Shown in pieces: positions 12,001 to 23,916 of a stretch of DNA of 64,000 bases. Location: contig NC_018395.1 in the NCBI RefSeq assembly GCF_000208865.1, forward strand, positions 5,318,839-5,382,838. The letters are read 5' to 3'. The position numbers and the translations under genes were made by a program. Every line of letters begins with the position of its first letter. Position 1 is the stretch's first letter. This DNA is from Neospora caninum Liverpool. Taxonomy: Eukaryota; Apicomplexa; Conoidasida; Eucoccidiorida; Sarcocystidae. The notes below the pieces were generated by a model that saw only the letters and a program-made list of their open reading frames with translations, did not search any database and was not told the DNA's origin.

Positions 12001-15000
12001 ATATGCCTGATCCGTATGCATTAACTGTCAGAGCTGTGGAAGGTGAGAGAAATGCTTGCCGCAGGCATATACTTCCTTTCGCTGTACCACTTACTCAAAC
12101 AGCGGCGTTCTACCCGACGAGGTTCACCTGCTCAACGTGCAGAGGAGACAAGGAACTGAATTGGCCTGCCGAGCACCGAAAATAGTTTTAGCTTGTCATC
12201 GAATTTAGAATCTCTTCACAGGCCGGCATTGTGTGAAGCTTCGCGAGGCAAGCAACTGTCCTTCAGCGTAAGGGAGAACTTTCCTGCCGAGTTTTGTGAC
12301 CTGTTCAGCCTGATGCGGTGTCCTCGATTTGGCCATGTCCACTCCATTTCCGCTTGACACGCGTGTTTGCACAAAAATGCCCCCGTTCTGCGACTTTGCG
12401 GTTGGCTCCTGCTTGGCTTTTTTTCAGGGTTGTACTACTACACGCCTGAGGAAGTGATGGCTGGTGACCAGCTTATCTATCGGTTCGATCCCACCCTCGT
12501 TCAGCAATATCTGCAGAAGTTCCTGGTGCCCGACAACGTCCGCCTCTTTATTTTTGACAAGAAGCTTGCCGCAGGTGCATCCCGTGAGGAGTACTGGTTC
12601 AAGATCAAGCACATGGTTGAGCCCATATTGGAACCTGTCTTGAAAACATGGAAGGATATCAGCAAATCTCCTTTAGACATGGTACAGAAAATAATGGAGA
12701 TGGGCCGTATGGCGCTTCCTGCTCCGAATCGATATCTGCCCAATAATGTAGCCGTGCTTCACCCGCCTGTTTCCGCGGAAAGCCGTAGAGAGACGGGCAC
12801 CTTTCCGGAACCTCTCGTCTTTCCCGAGGACCACGCCTGCTCCAATAAATGCACTGTCTTTCACAAGCAAGACACCACATTCGGTTCTCCGAAGGCCGTT
12901 GTCGAACTTCAAATGTATTACACTGGAAACCATCCGGACGACGTCCGAGAGCGCATCCTGACTACGCTGTACGTGCTGAGCATAAAGCTCGCCCTGCGTG
13001 AGGTAAGTGGTTCGAAGTTAACCGCTTCGATGACAACCGCCACTGGAGCATCTCCTAACAATCGTTTTCCAGCTGGACAGGGGGGCCTTTGCATCCATAC
13101 GTTGCGAATTTTGCTTCTTCTCTGCCAGTGTTGTTTTTGATCAGTAAAGGGCATCCTCTTTTTCTTGACGTTTTCGTTACAGTTTCGCAGTACACTGTTT
13201 CTAGGCCTATCAGCGCCTATGCGTCGCTGGCGGAGTCGTGAGGCACTGCGCTGCTCACCAGGCCGCTCGCCACTTTGGTTTGTCTGTGTTTTTCGATGTT
13301 TTTTCTACTTCCAGCGGTTCTCCGATGCACATAGAGGAGGCTTATCTCTTGGCCTGTCTAGTGGCGTGACTTTGGGGTCCCCCACCCTTCCGACTGTGAA
13401 ACGGCAGAAGGTGCTGACACTCTACGCAGCAGGCTTCTCGGATAAACTCGATTACTTTTTTCGAGCAGTCGCAAAGAATCTAGCTGCCGCGGAGAGTGCT
13501 TCAGATGAAAACAGGACAAGTCCTTCGCCTACGGCTCTTGGTGTCACTGTGTCTCATGGCCTGAGACAAGCGGTGCACTCCAAAATCACCCTCCCTTCGA
13601 GTGTCCTGTCTTCGGTCCATTCAAGCCGTTTAGACAGCACCGCGGTTCGCTTTCCTGGAGGCGGCGGTCTTGCGCGTCGAACCCTCCTGCACTCCCAGAT
13701 TACGACCCTGCAGCAGAAACCGGCATCTGTGGCTCTGACTGTGATGAGAAGTCCCATAACAAATGTGGGAATCCCTGTTTCTCGATCGCGCCAAGGCGGG
13801 GACACTGGAAGCGCGGCTGCCGGAGGCAGTTTTACTGGAGAGAAACCCCTTCTGGAAAAGCGGTTCGTAAAATTAGCTCTGGACAGCTTGCGGACGCAAC
13901 TGCGAGTTACGACCTTCAACCGAAGTCCCTTGCGGCAAGCAAACGACGCTGTTTTGGAGCTGGTCATGCATCCATACATTCCAGTGCACAAGGTGTATGC
14001 TGCCTTTCTGGAAATGGAAAAGGAGTATCGGACTTTGGACACGATCTTTGAAGAGGTTGCAGACTGGGGGAAAAAGATATGGAATGAAGCTGCCATCGAG
14101 GGGCTCGTCCAGGTACGTGCCTCGTGTTCTGTAGGATGTGTGACGGAGATTTTGTGTCTGCTTATGACCAGGTGAGAACGGGTTATTTAGTCACCAACTG
14201 CAGAAAAGAGTGGTATGAAGCACTTCATTTTCCCGGCGTGGTTCCATCCGGGAATTGTTTTGCAACCTACTGTGTAGACCAAGAGCGTGTGAGTCCAGCT
14301 GTTCTCAGGCGTGCGTGTGCCTCTGTATTGTAGGGAAACATTTCCTCTGAATCAGCAGCACAGCTTGTGGGAGACGTGATTTCCCTGCTTCCACTCAAGA
14401 ACATCGTTTCGGCCGACTCCATTGCAAAACCCACAATTTCTCCGCTGTCTTCCCTGGGGGAAGCAAGTTCCGCTGTATCCGACTCCTCCCCACAACGGCT
14501 GTCTGTCGTTTCCGACACGCCTACATCGAACGACACAGCATATGTGCCGTCCTCCGAAAACCAAACGCCAGCGTCAACTGGGCATGCGCCTTCTGTCGTT
14601 TTTAGAGGCCCGCCTCTCGCCGAACGTATCCTGAAGGCTCTGCCACCCTTTGGTAAAGTACGAGCTATACGGAGGCGCTGGGAAGTGAGGGGCGCAAACG
14701 CACACAGTTTGCAGTATAGGCCCTTGAGGTTTTCAAGTGCCTGGTTGAATCCGAACCCAACTGAGGAAAGACGAATCTTGCTGCGACGGGTACTGAGGAG
14801 GAGGTTGGCGGCAATGAGGCAGAAGGCGCAAACGGACACACAACAGAACCCGTTCGTTGTCTTCGCGTTCCGCCGGCCTCCCACCGTGGCGCGGCGTCTA
14901 CGCATAGCACAAGGTCGCTCCTTTCTGCAGAGCCAAGGTGAAGTTTCGAAAGGGTCCGAGGACCCTGCCGCCGGTGAAGCGGGCGACGGCCCGTGCGCAG

Positions 15001-16478
15001 AAGGTGCATGTGCTCAGAGGCTGTGCAGAGGCAGCGAATGTCAGCAAACGCCTAAACGGGCCTCCGAAAGTCCGTGCACAGGGGAGGCGTGCAGAGGATC
15101 CCCTTGTACTTCCCTCGAATGCCAGCGATCACCTTCGAGTAAAGCTGAGCAGCCCTGCACGGACAACGACTGCTCTGGCCCATGCCGGGGACCAGGGTGC
15201 TCGTCCGCAGCAGCCTCTCAACTATCCGATTGCACCGAAGCGGAGTGCGGCAGGACTTGTCCTGGCTGCAAGCATCTAGAAGAGAAATCGCTTCACCTGC
15301 GTTCTAAAAGGAAGAATATGAATCCTAATGACAAGAAGAACCAAGCTTATCTTGTAATTGAGGTGAGGCAAATGGAAGACCGCAGAAAGCTAGTGTCACC
15401 TGTTGAGGGGAGGGACAGTATCTCGCATTCGCTCGTCTGCATCCTGTGTATGGCAGGTGATCAAAAGAAGAGCACATCAAAATAACGAGTGTCTTGAGAA
15501 ACGGAATGATAAGATTTGATATTCGATTGCTGTATGCAGGTTGGAGCACTCAAGAACATCCGCGACCGGGCAATATTGCACATGATCAGCCAGTGGATGT
15601 CTCAGCGATTCTTCAACAGGCTTCGGACTGAGCAGCAACTGGGGTATCTGACAGCGATGAGATATAGTCGTTTGGAGGACAAATATTACTACGGATTTTT
15701 CATCACTTCAACTTATGACCCCGCGCAAGTGGCTGACCGCATTGTGCAGTTCATTTACGCGGAGCGTTCCAAAGCCCTATCACAAGAGGAGTTCGCCACG
15801 CTCCAGCGGGCGGCTATAGATGTTTGGAAGCAAAAGCCCAAGAACATTTTCGAGGAATTCAGCAAGAACCGGCGCCAGGTTATACTGGGAGATAGGCTCT
15901 TTGACATCAACGAACGCATGGTTGCTGAACTCGAGTAAGGACAGACAACTGACTGACTCCGCAGTTGTAGGCTAGTGAAGTAACCTCCCTCCACCTGTGT
16001 CACCACGTGCCACCGAGGAGCATCCAAAAGGCAAGTGGAGCAACATAACATATGTGAGCATTGAGTTCATGCCTGATGAACTGTAAAAATACGCACGTTG
16101 TCTTCAGTGAAACATCGATGCACCCCATACATGGCACGGCGTTTCCAAATCTTTCGTAGCGAAATGATCTCTGCATGCCTGACTGCCCGTTCTGATGCAC
16201 CGCTCCGTGGCCCTTCTTTTCGCATCCGGTTTGACGGCCCGCCCTCCGGTCATGTGTTTTTATTCAGGCGAGTGACTCCGGAGGAAATTCAGAGTTTTAA
16301 GGAGAGGACGATGTTCAACGCACCCTGGTTGCTCATGGAAGTCTACTCTCAGCGAGAAGAACCACAGAAGCTTCCACAAGCCAGCATTACATCCGGCGAA
16401 GGCAGTGCCAACCCATGGCTCGACGTTAATCCTGAATTGTTGTCGAATATCAATGTGCCAGAGTCGGAAGATTCTTGA
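9012..16478 (+). CDS. Secreted M16 (insulinase-family) metalloprotease, toxolysin type
   Basis: Twelve phase-consistent exons: 9012-9225, 9702-10162, 10480-10598, 10851-11025, 11246-11461, 11631-11710, 11921-12042, 12428-13002, 13315-14112, 14334-15362, 15540-15934, 16268-16478; about 1464 residues. The start at 9012 gives a signal peptide (MKQGTIRSRIGLTGVFLLLA...). The inverted zinc site HFTEH supplies H126, E129 and H130, with the distal ligand E207 in NAVHSEY, spaced as in insulysin, so the first domain should be active. Later exons match the family: SNFTVGN, WYSSNLMTLAVVG, GLYYYTPEEV, and in the last domain RFFNRLRTEQQLGYL. Exon 10 carries a large insert absent from insulysin, with an Arg-rich part and a 16-Cys segment. 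Toxolysins of T. gondii (TLN1 rhoptry, TLN4 microneme) are secretory M16 proteases; size here suits TLN1 better than TLN4, but I did not confirm identity. Likely traffics to apical organelles. Confidence 0.9.
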
Positions 16479-18150
16479 GTCTCGCCTTTTTGTTAGTTGT
16501 CATTTTTGTCTTTCGTATCACGCCGATAATTGTGTGTCCCGTCAGTCTCAAGGTGACTAAAAACCAGGACACCAACTGCAAAACGTGCGCAGTTGGAGAA
16601 TTAGGTCAGTCGCGGGAGTCGGATGTAGAAGCAATACAGTGCCCAGTCAGATGAATGTGTCTTGAAAAATCCAGGAGACCTCTGTTCTACGACCCCCTGT
16701 TAGCCGTCAGCTTGAGGATCGAGTAGTTGCACGTGCAGAAAGCCACTCTCTTGGTGCCAACAGCACAGTCTTTGGCGGCGAGTTCACTTCAGCTACCGTT
16801 CGGAAATGTGCAGCTATCCGAAGCCGGAACAGAAGCTAATAAGAACTCTGTAATTGGAGAATATGACGAAACGACCTGAACTGGGCAAGCCAGTAGATGA
16901 GAAATCGAAATCGATTGTGATTTCAAACGTCTGCTGATAAGTGGAACAAAGAATAGCAACGTTCGTGGCGGAAAAGCAAGAATTATGAGCTGGGTGGCCC
17001 GGTTCTTGCGGAGCTCTCCTCGAGAATGCTGGATATCAGGAAAGGTCACTAGGCGGAACAAGCGGGTTAAGGTTTTGCCGGTCGTCAGCCCGTGTGGAAA
17101 TCGTGCATCGAAACGTATCGGACATGCAAACTCGGGTGCAAAGTGATTCTACGTATTTAGCACGGTGAATCCCGAATACAGGTAGCAATTACCGTAACCG
17201 TGTGTCCATCCGTGCACGGGTGGAGTGGGGTTGGCTGTAGCCGCTTCTGGTCGAGTAAAATTCATTTGCAGGTTCAGCCGTCAATTGCCGAAGTCTTTTC
17301 GTATCAATGCATCCCAGCCCAGTACCAGGTGGTACCGGTGTTTCTTGCAGACGTCTGCTCAATATTACATGCAGGCGGCCTGCTGCAGCACACATGTCGC
17401 CGGCTTGTCCCAGCACTGCTACGGAGGGAGCCCGCTTCCACGGCAGTGACGCTTCTGACATAGTCATCTCAGGCGGTGTCCTTCTTATCTCCTTTTCCTC
17501 TTCCTTCTCCCCCTCATCCCGAACAGCTGTTTCCCTTACGTGAAGGTGGTACAGTCCTTGGAGCCTCCGTAGCCAACACGAGGCGGGGAATCGCCGTTTC
17601 TCTTCGGAACATGACATGATAGAAAACAATGTGTGCGTCCTCACTTCAGTTTAGAGTATTGTCCGCTGAGTTAGGCGTTTGCTAGGCTTGAAAAGGGCTC
17701 AACAGCCACCGGGCTGGTCAGTACCGCCCTCTGGACACGGTGCTCAGTCTTGGAAGAACGGATAAGAAAATTGTATCACGCTCCGACTCAAGCGACTGCA
17801 AACGGGATACGATGAGAACAATCACCTCATGTCATGTTCGTTCGATGTAATATTTTTATATCCACCATCGCGAAAAAAAAATTACCACGAGCGCCCCCAG
17901 CTCGCGGTACGAGCAAACTCAGTTGACCAAGATCGGAGCGTGAAGAACGTGGCCGAAGCGGTGAACCGTATCATTTCTTCACGTTCGTGCCCGCTGGTTT
18001 GGATTGCCTTTTGGCTTTACTGCACAGTGAAAACTCAACTTTTGTGTTCCTGCAACCGTATATCTGGGGACGTGCACAGATCGAACTGGTAGGGCATCAT
18101 TCAAACAAAGGCTTTCGGGAAGACGTAGAGTTCCAAGGAGCTTTACTCGT
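16479..18150. other. 1.7-kb spacer without a supported gene
   Basis: 3' flank of the protease and 5' flank of the next secreted protein. A 140-codon frame occurs on the - strand (about 17189-17608), but it has no domain, no splice context and arbitrary composition, so no gene is called. A short A-run lies near 17872-17881. Confidence 0.5.
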
Positions 18151-19448
18151 ATGTTAGTTGTTTTGTCAGTCATCTTCGCGATGAAATCCGCAAGCGTCTT
18201 CTGTATGGGATTAATCTCCCTTCTGGAGCTGAGTACAGCTCAAGCAAGTGCATCTGAAACTGCGTCCGAGTCTGGCGCGTTCTTTGGAACACAGAATTAT
18301 CCTTTGCAACTCGGTTCATCCAGTGCACGCGAGCCGGTGCCTGTCTTAATCTCGACTTTTCAGCCGACCACTGACCGACTGAACACGCGAATGGTCTTCA
18401 CGCAGGTCCTCAACGATGCATATAATGGAGGCACAGATGGAATCCACAAAGCAACTTTGTTCTCGCAAGAGCTCAGCAGCAGCGTAGACTACACCGCTGA
18501 GGCGATGGAAAAGTTTGTGGATATGATCCAACCAATTCAAGGAGTTGCTTCCATCTGCTACCCGGCATCGGCGGCAGAAATACCGGAGAAATGCAGCAAA
18601 GCGTACGAGTATGGCGATACTGTGTACATTCCTATCACCCGGTCCAGCGTCGCCCCCACAACAAATGAGGCGTACTCAGGTGGCTTGTGGAGAGACCCCA
18701 GTGAAAAACTCGACAAGGTAGGAGCTTAATGATGCGGTGCAGCCCCTGAACGTTTTGAACGGCGCATATCAGTGCAAACTCAAGCGCCTACTGTGTAGAT
18801 GAAATCTCCTCTGATCCTTATACGATGCGAAAAAACTGGCATCAACTGTAATTCGTACAGGTCAGCAAAATAGTATCATCAGAAAACCAATGATCCTTAT
18901 GTCCACTTCGTGTTCTCAGGAATGGTACGAGGCGATACGTCTCCTGAGGAAGCAGGTTCCGAAGCTCAAGACCTTTGCATTGTACACTGGAGCTCCTGAC
19001 GACAAACTCCTTCACTACCTGCTAGGCGAGCACAGGCTAATTTTTGACGGCCTCTTGATCGACTGGGAATTTGGTCGGGGAGCCTGCTGGTCAGAGGTAC
19101 GGCCCTAGCAATAGTCATTCACACGAACACGGGCATGTTGCATGCGCGGAGTCTTGGGGTTTTCTCTTCCACGTGTGCGGTTGTGATATTCCGTGTTGGT
19201 TACAGGTGCAGAAATCACCGCCCCACAACAACTGGATGTGGTTCGTAAAGGGCAAAACAAGGTACATGATGGCCAATCAGGATCCAGCAAGCTGCATCAA
19301 CGCTGATGGTAGCCGTGCCGACAAGGACGTGTTTCTGAATGCTGGAGAACGCAGTAAGCATTTCTTATATCTCTCAGCAGCTGCCTGCCGCAAGAGAGGT
19401 GGACAGCCTTTTATCCTCTGGGGGATAGACACAGTGGCGCCTTCTTGA
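18151..19448 (+). CDS. Secreted protein of unknown function with GH18-like motif
   Basis: Three exons, all phase 0: 18151-18717, 18920-19096, 19206-19448; 328 residues. The N-terminus is a signal sequence whether translation starts at 18151 or at the second ATG at 18181 (MKSASVFCMGLISLLEL). No transmembrane segment follows, so the protein should be soluble in the secretory pathway or vacuole. Visible stretches: PVLISTFQPTTDRLNTRMVF early in the mature chain; WYEAIRLLRKQVPKLKTFALY; then IFDGLLIDWEFG in exon 2, which follows the active-site signature of glycoside hydrolase family 18 (DGxDxDxE) except that the second Asp is Leu; and NNWMWFVKG and PFILWGID near the C-terminus, resembling strands of a TIM barrel. 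Few cysteines. It could be a divergent or inactive carbohydrate-binding barrel; this is inference. No confident name. Confidence 0.75.
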
Positions 19449-19652
19449 GAATCTTTCGTGTATGACAGGCAAACAGTGTAACATTTTCTCTATGGAAATA
19501 TTTGTGTAGAGAAGAAAACGGCTTCGTGATTATCAAATATACGTCAAATATGACCGCCATCGACGTAAACAGTGATTCTCCGGTGTATGTAGGTTTGTTA
19601 GACCTTTAGCTCTGTCTCGGTACACACGATATCCAGCTTGTTTTTTTTCCGC

Positions 19653-20355
19653 ATGGGTCAGGCCTGCAAATCCAAGACTACCTCCTTCCCATTTTCCCCT
19701 GCTACAACGGCAGCGAGTGGCGATGCCACAGCGCCATCAAGGAGAGGCCCGCTCTGGCGTGTGACGACCAGAGACAAAGGTAAAGCCGGAGTCTTTCTTT
19801 GTTGCGAGCACTTCTCACGCACGTAACGCTGAAAAGGCCGGGCCGCTCGGTAATCCTTGCTAGGCGCATAGTGAAGTCACTAGTGTGGAAACGAACACTC
19901 TAGTATTTGAATCCAAACATATGGCGTTCTGGCGTTCAGGTACGCGTTTGCATTGTTTGAAATTAATTCATCTGCAACGCTCAAGTTCTTCTTGAAAACG
20001 TGCAAGAACGTATTGGGCAGAACCCCAGCCTACGATCTTGTGCAAGTGCTCTGAGAATATCGACGAAGGAAACGGAGAGGATCCCTTTTACGCCTGTTCA
20101 TCATCCCCTTGGAGTTCAGGGGATAAAAGTTGCCGAAACCGCTGCTACGACAGTCACTCCAATGGCAACTAATCAGCCAGCGGGTTCGAGTTCCTACCCT
20201 GTTGCATCGTGGGGTAACACTAATGCCTATACATCGCATTCACCTGATCGTCTGGCCACCTTGTTTCAGTCGCCAAGGAAAATAAGTCGGACAATGCGGC
20301 TGCCTATACTAAGGTGGCGCACAAGTATGAACTTAGTTCTGCGTCCCGACTCTAG
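19653..20355 (+). CDS. Candidate 70-residue N-myristoylated protein
   Basis: Exon 1 (19653-19779) begins MGQACKSKT: Gly2 plus Cys5 and basic residues form a classical N-myristoylation/palmitoylation signal for inner-membrane attachment. It is Ser/Thr/Ala-rich and ends with DK and a phase-1 donor (AAAG|gtaaag). Joining it to the acceptor tttcag at 20269 restores the frame and gives exon 2 (20270-20355): VAKENKSDNAAAYTKVAHKY... to a TAG, a Lys/Asn/Ala-rich helix-like tail. Total about 70 residues. The alternative, reading from near 20000, yields SPRKISRTM... and looks less like protein. Function unknown; membrane attachment at the pellicle is inferred from the N-terminus only. The coding-like composition and exact phase agreement are the only support. 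Confidence 0.45.
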
Positions 20356-21225
20356 CTCTGACGAAGTCGTATGCACTTCGTCATTTCAACCCGTTTTCCT
20401 ACAACAATGAAATGGAAACACCTTTGGCGTGCCCGCGTTTGGGTTCCGCGTAGCTTTCTGGCAACGTTTACCAGCAGTGCCAACTGGCTGGCTCCCTTCA
20501 ATGCCGCGCACCTCAAGCCGCTGCTACACACTGTGCGTTACAGCCGACACTGGTTATAGTTGTGCATATCTTCTAAAAGTACGCCAGCCTCAGGCCACTA
20601 TTTGTTGCTGGTCGTAATCCGGCAGTGATATTGGGAATAACCTCGCGTTCTGGAGCACTCATCATCTCAACTTTGGCGGCTATGGTGGAAGCCTCGGGCG
20701 GCTGGCAACAGTAGCTCTGCCCTGCTCGGTGCCACGAGGATCATGTGTACGAGAGATGAAGCTTAGGACAATTTTACTTCAAATCTTGGTCAGTGATCCG
20801 GCCTCAGCGTAGACCAGTGTATTGCGACAAATCAAACTAAACGCGGAAGACGACGCCCAACAGGACGCCGTTACCAACTAGAAGCAAAATGGCCGCTCTG
20901 TGAAGAGCTACTGTTGCCTATTTTGCGTACGTTTCCTCTCGCTCTTTGAGAGTTGTTGAAGTGCTGCTGATCAGCGCCAATCCCGGCGTACGTTGCATGC
21001 ACATGCACAACCCTAACCGTCTGAGACGGGGCTTCTGATCATTGGCGGCTAATGGTACCACGCATTTTGGTGCCCAAGTTCAGATTTGCGCCCTGCAGTC
21101 TTTCTTTGGAGCTTCCATATTAGGTGCCTTTCTCTGTATACAGTCACTCTGGTTTTCGGAAACAAATCTGTACGGTCAGTTGAGGCCTTTCGAATATTTC
21201 AAGGTGGCGCTCACCGACACTGACG
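20356..21225. other. 0.87-kb spacer upstream of CFAP298
   Basis: No supported gene. A short frame around 20375-20450 (FNPFSYNNEMETPLACPRLG) has protein-like composition and might be an alternative last exon of the preceding gene, but I could not connect it in phase. The remainder is presumably the CFAP298 promoter and 5' UTR. Confidence 0.4.
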
Positions 21226-23916
21226 ATGGTGCTCATACACGTGAAAACGTCCGATGAAAAAAACCAGTTCCTCTACGAGGCTCAGACATCTGTGAGCATT
21301 GGAGAGCTTTTACAGGAACTTATAGAACTGCACAATCTCCGGCTGAAGACAATCCACCTCTCTGACGCATGCAAAGGCCTCGCCGCACATGGGCCCTTGA
21401 GGCCTGAAGAAACGCGTGGCCTTACGGCTGAGGTCAGTGGATTGCGGCGGTCTCGCACCGCGTTTGTTGACGATTGGTGCGGTAATTGGAAAGGAGAATT
21501 GAAGTAACTGGCGCACCATTCCACTCGAGAGTCATTGTTCTTCAGCTTCTTCAGCTCAAAGGGGGCGTTGCCGAAATCGCTGGCGGGGCACAAACAACGG
21601 TTCCGAGCTTCTTACCTGTTCACTAGGAATGAAGCTAATGCGGTCGTAGAGGGACCAACGACACGACCGCGGTTTCAGTTTGAGCGAACATGCCATAGTG
21701 TAATGACTATAGCTGGCGGTCAAAACACCAGGCCCGCCCGTGTTGTGACGCACAGTCTTTGATTTCTGTTTTGTCTCTGTCGGCAGGTAGCAGAACTATC
21801 AGACTTAGACATCCACGCATACGGGGAACCAACAAACCCAGATCCGACAGGTTACAGAACTGGTGTGCAACCTCCTCCAGAGACAGCTGAAATTCTGGAA
21901 CAAACGGCGGGACGGTCTGCTGAGACTGTCTCACATCAGAAGGTCAGTATCGATCTGCCACTGGAACGTCGTTTGAGGCACCACGCTGCAGACCGTTGTC
22001 AGGAAAGTTGCCTGTGCCACGCAAATTCTTGGATGCGTGCCTGAAACAATCGAGAAGGCCTCGCCTTTATTTGTGGCGTGCCACAGAACTGATATCTGAT
22101 GTGGTGTACCATGTAAAAAGGAACCACAAACTAGCCACAACAGTAGTATTCCCCCTATCCCCGGTGGTGCCCCGGTAGCTACATATAGTAAAAATTTCGA
22201 AGAGCTCAGGCTACTCTCCATTTTCTTAATAAATTCAGAAGTTAGTTCCTGGATGCCTTCTTTCCAGCATTCCAGCACTCGATCACAGGCGAAAACAAAG
22301 CAACGAGAAAATTGGCATCGCAACTCGCGATCAGATATCTAACACTGTGACCTAGATGGCAGCCTTGTCTCTCTCGCCGCAGGTTCAGTCAAAGGAACCT
22401 CTAACAATGAAAGCTGTAAGAGCTGCGTTTGAAAATCTGAGAGGTGCGTTGATGATAGCATATCCGGCATTCCAAGACCTTCCGGAATGGGATCCTGCTC
22501 GTATCCTGCTTGAGGAAGAAGATCAGCAGAACGATACGAGTATTGTCACAGAGGTACGCGCTTATCGAATGCCCCAGACAAGCCAAACTGGCTGTCGTCG
22601 CATCCTGAACCGCCGTGAAGGATGACCCCCACCGATGAGCCGAATTTCCCACGAGGGCAGTGAAAGTTAACAGGAGGTCAGCACATTAGCCCAAGCACGC
22701 TGCCATCAACCCATCCAGCGGGTTTGCCGCTCTCTGGGGAGAGCTGTGGCGTGGAGGAGACACGATAATTGAAAGCGTCCTACAGAATGGATCGGCCCAC
22801 GAGTTGTTTTTCCTCACTGCAGCAACATGTCGGCACTGCCCCGTTGTGCGGTGTTCAGACACTCGACAAGAAGAAGACGTCTCTGTGGTGGGCAGGCAAG
22901 GAGCTGCAGAGCGACAGAGAACTTCGTCACTACATCGGGAGAAATGAAAAGACGAAAATTATCGCGCGCTTGCACTCCAAATCAGACGGTAAACTAAAAG
23001 TGCAACTCGATTGTTCGCATACTCTCGCGTAGTGCGAACAGGCAATACGTTCAGCCTATTCTTACTAGTACTACTAGACCGAGCCCCACTTGTAGGACGA
23101 TAGCCCTGCTGGTCTCGGGGAACATGCCTTGTTTCCATGTTTAGGTCCCCCCATTCGAGAACCGCGCCTCGATGCTGAAACACATAAAGCGATGCTGGCG
23201 TACTGCCACAAGAAACGACGGGAGGAACAGGCAAGTTATTCAACAGCTTCAGGACAGTGTGTACCATCCTGTACTGGCGACGTCGTGATAACAAAAGATA
23301 TGTTCCTGGTCCGGCGACTCCGTCACTTACCGTTGTTTCGGCGGTGACACCGTTACTAATGTGATCAAATTGGGTAGCTCGGCGCGCGACTACTGGTGCG
23401 ACCACAAAGATGGACAAGCGAAATACGTTCTCTGTGACGCAACGGTTTTGTCTGACCCGCTGAAACACAAAAACTGACTCCCATTTGTTCTTCTACGCCT
23501 CGATTGCGTAGGGGCGGCTAGTTTTGCTCCGCACAGTGAAACCGCACCTCGGCGATGGAAAACCCCTGTGACAGCGGTGCTCTCTAACAAAGAAAATCTA
23601 CGAGCAACATACCTCTTCAGGCTCTGTGGTGCTCACATTTCACAAATAGATGCCGAACGGCCGGAAAAGGCTTATAACACGTTCTTTCTCGGGCGATAAG
23701 GTGAGAACGCATTATTTTGGGGTAACTGCATTCTCTGCTGTGTGACGAAGACCGGGTGCCGACGTTCTGTACTTTGTGGTTGATACGTGATTCTATCTTT
23801 TGTAGGAACTCGAGGAAGACGAGGACGACTCGTATCTCGACAGTGAGTGGGCAAATCCACGAGGTCTCAAAAATGCTCTTATAGGAGGCGGCCGGGAAAT
23901 CCGATGGAAGCCCTAA
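21226..23916 (+). CDS. CFAP298: CFAP298 (C21orf59/Kurly) cilium motility factor
   Basis: Six exons: 21226-21432, 21787-21942, 22383-22553, 22859-22988, 23145-23230, 23806-23916; 286 residues, against about 290 in the human protein. The reading is colinear with CFAP298 from end to end: MVLIHVKTSDEKNQFL at the start, RGLTAE, MKAVRAAFENLRGALMIAYP, LWWAGKEL, the signature GRNEKTKIIARL, REPRLDAETHKAMLAYCHKK, and a C-terminus DEDDSYLDSEWANP ... GGREIRWKP. In vertebrates the protein is needed for outer dynein arm assembly and ciliary motility. In a coccidian the only flagellated stage is the microgamete, so stage-restricted expression is expected (inference). Intron 5 begins with gc rather than gt (cag|gcaagt at 23230/23231), the only non-canonical donor I needed in this window. 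Confidence 0.93.

Noticed and set aside
17189..17608. A 140-codon - strand frame downstream of the protease
   Set aside because: No domain, no splice context, composition typical of random GC-balanced sequence.
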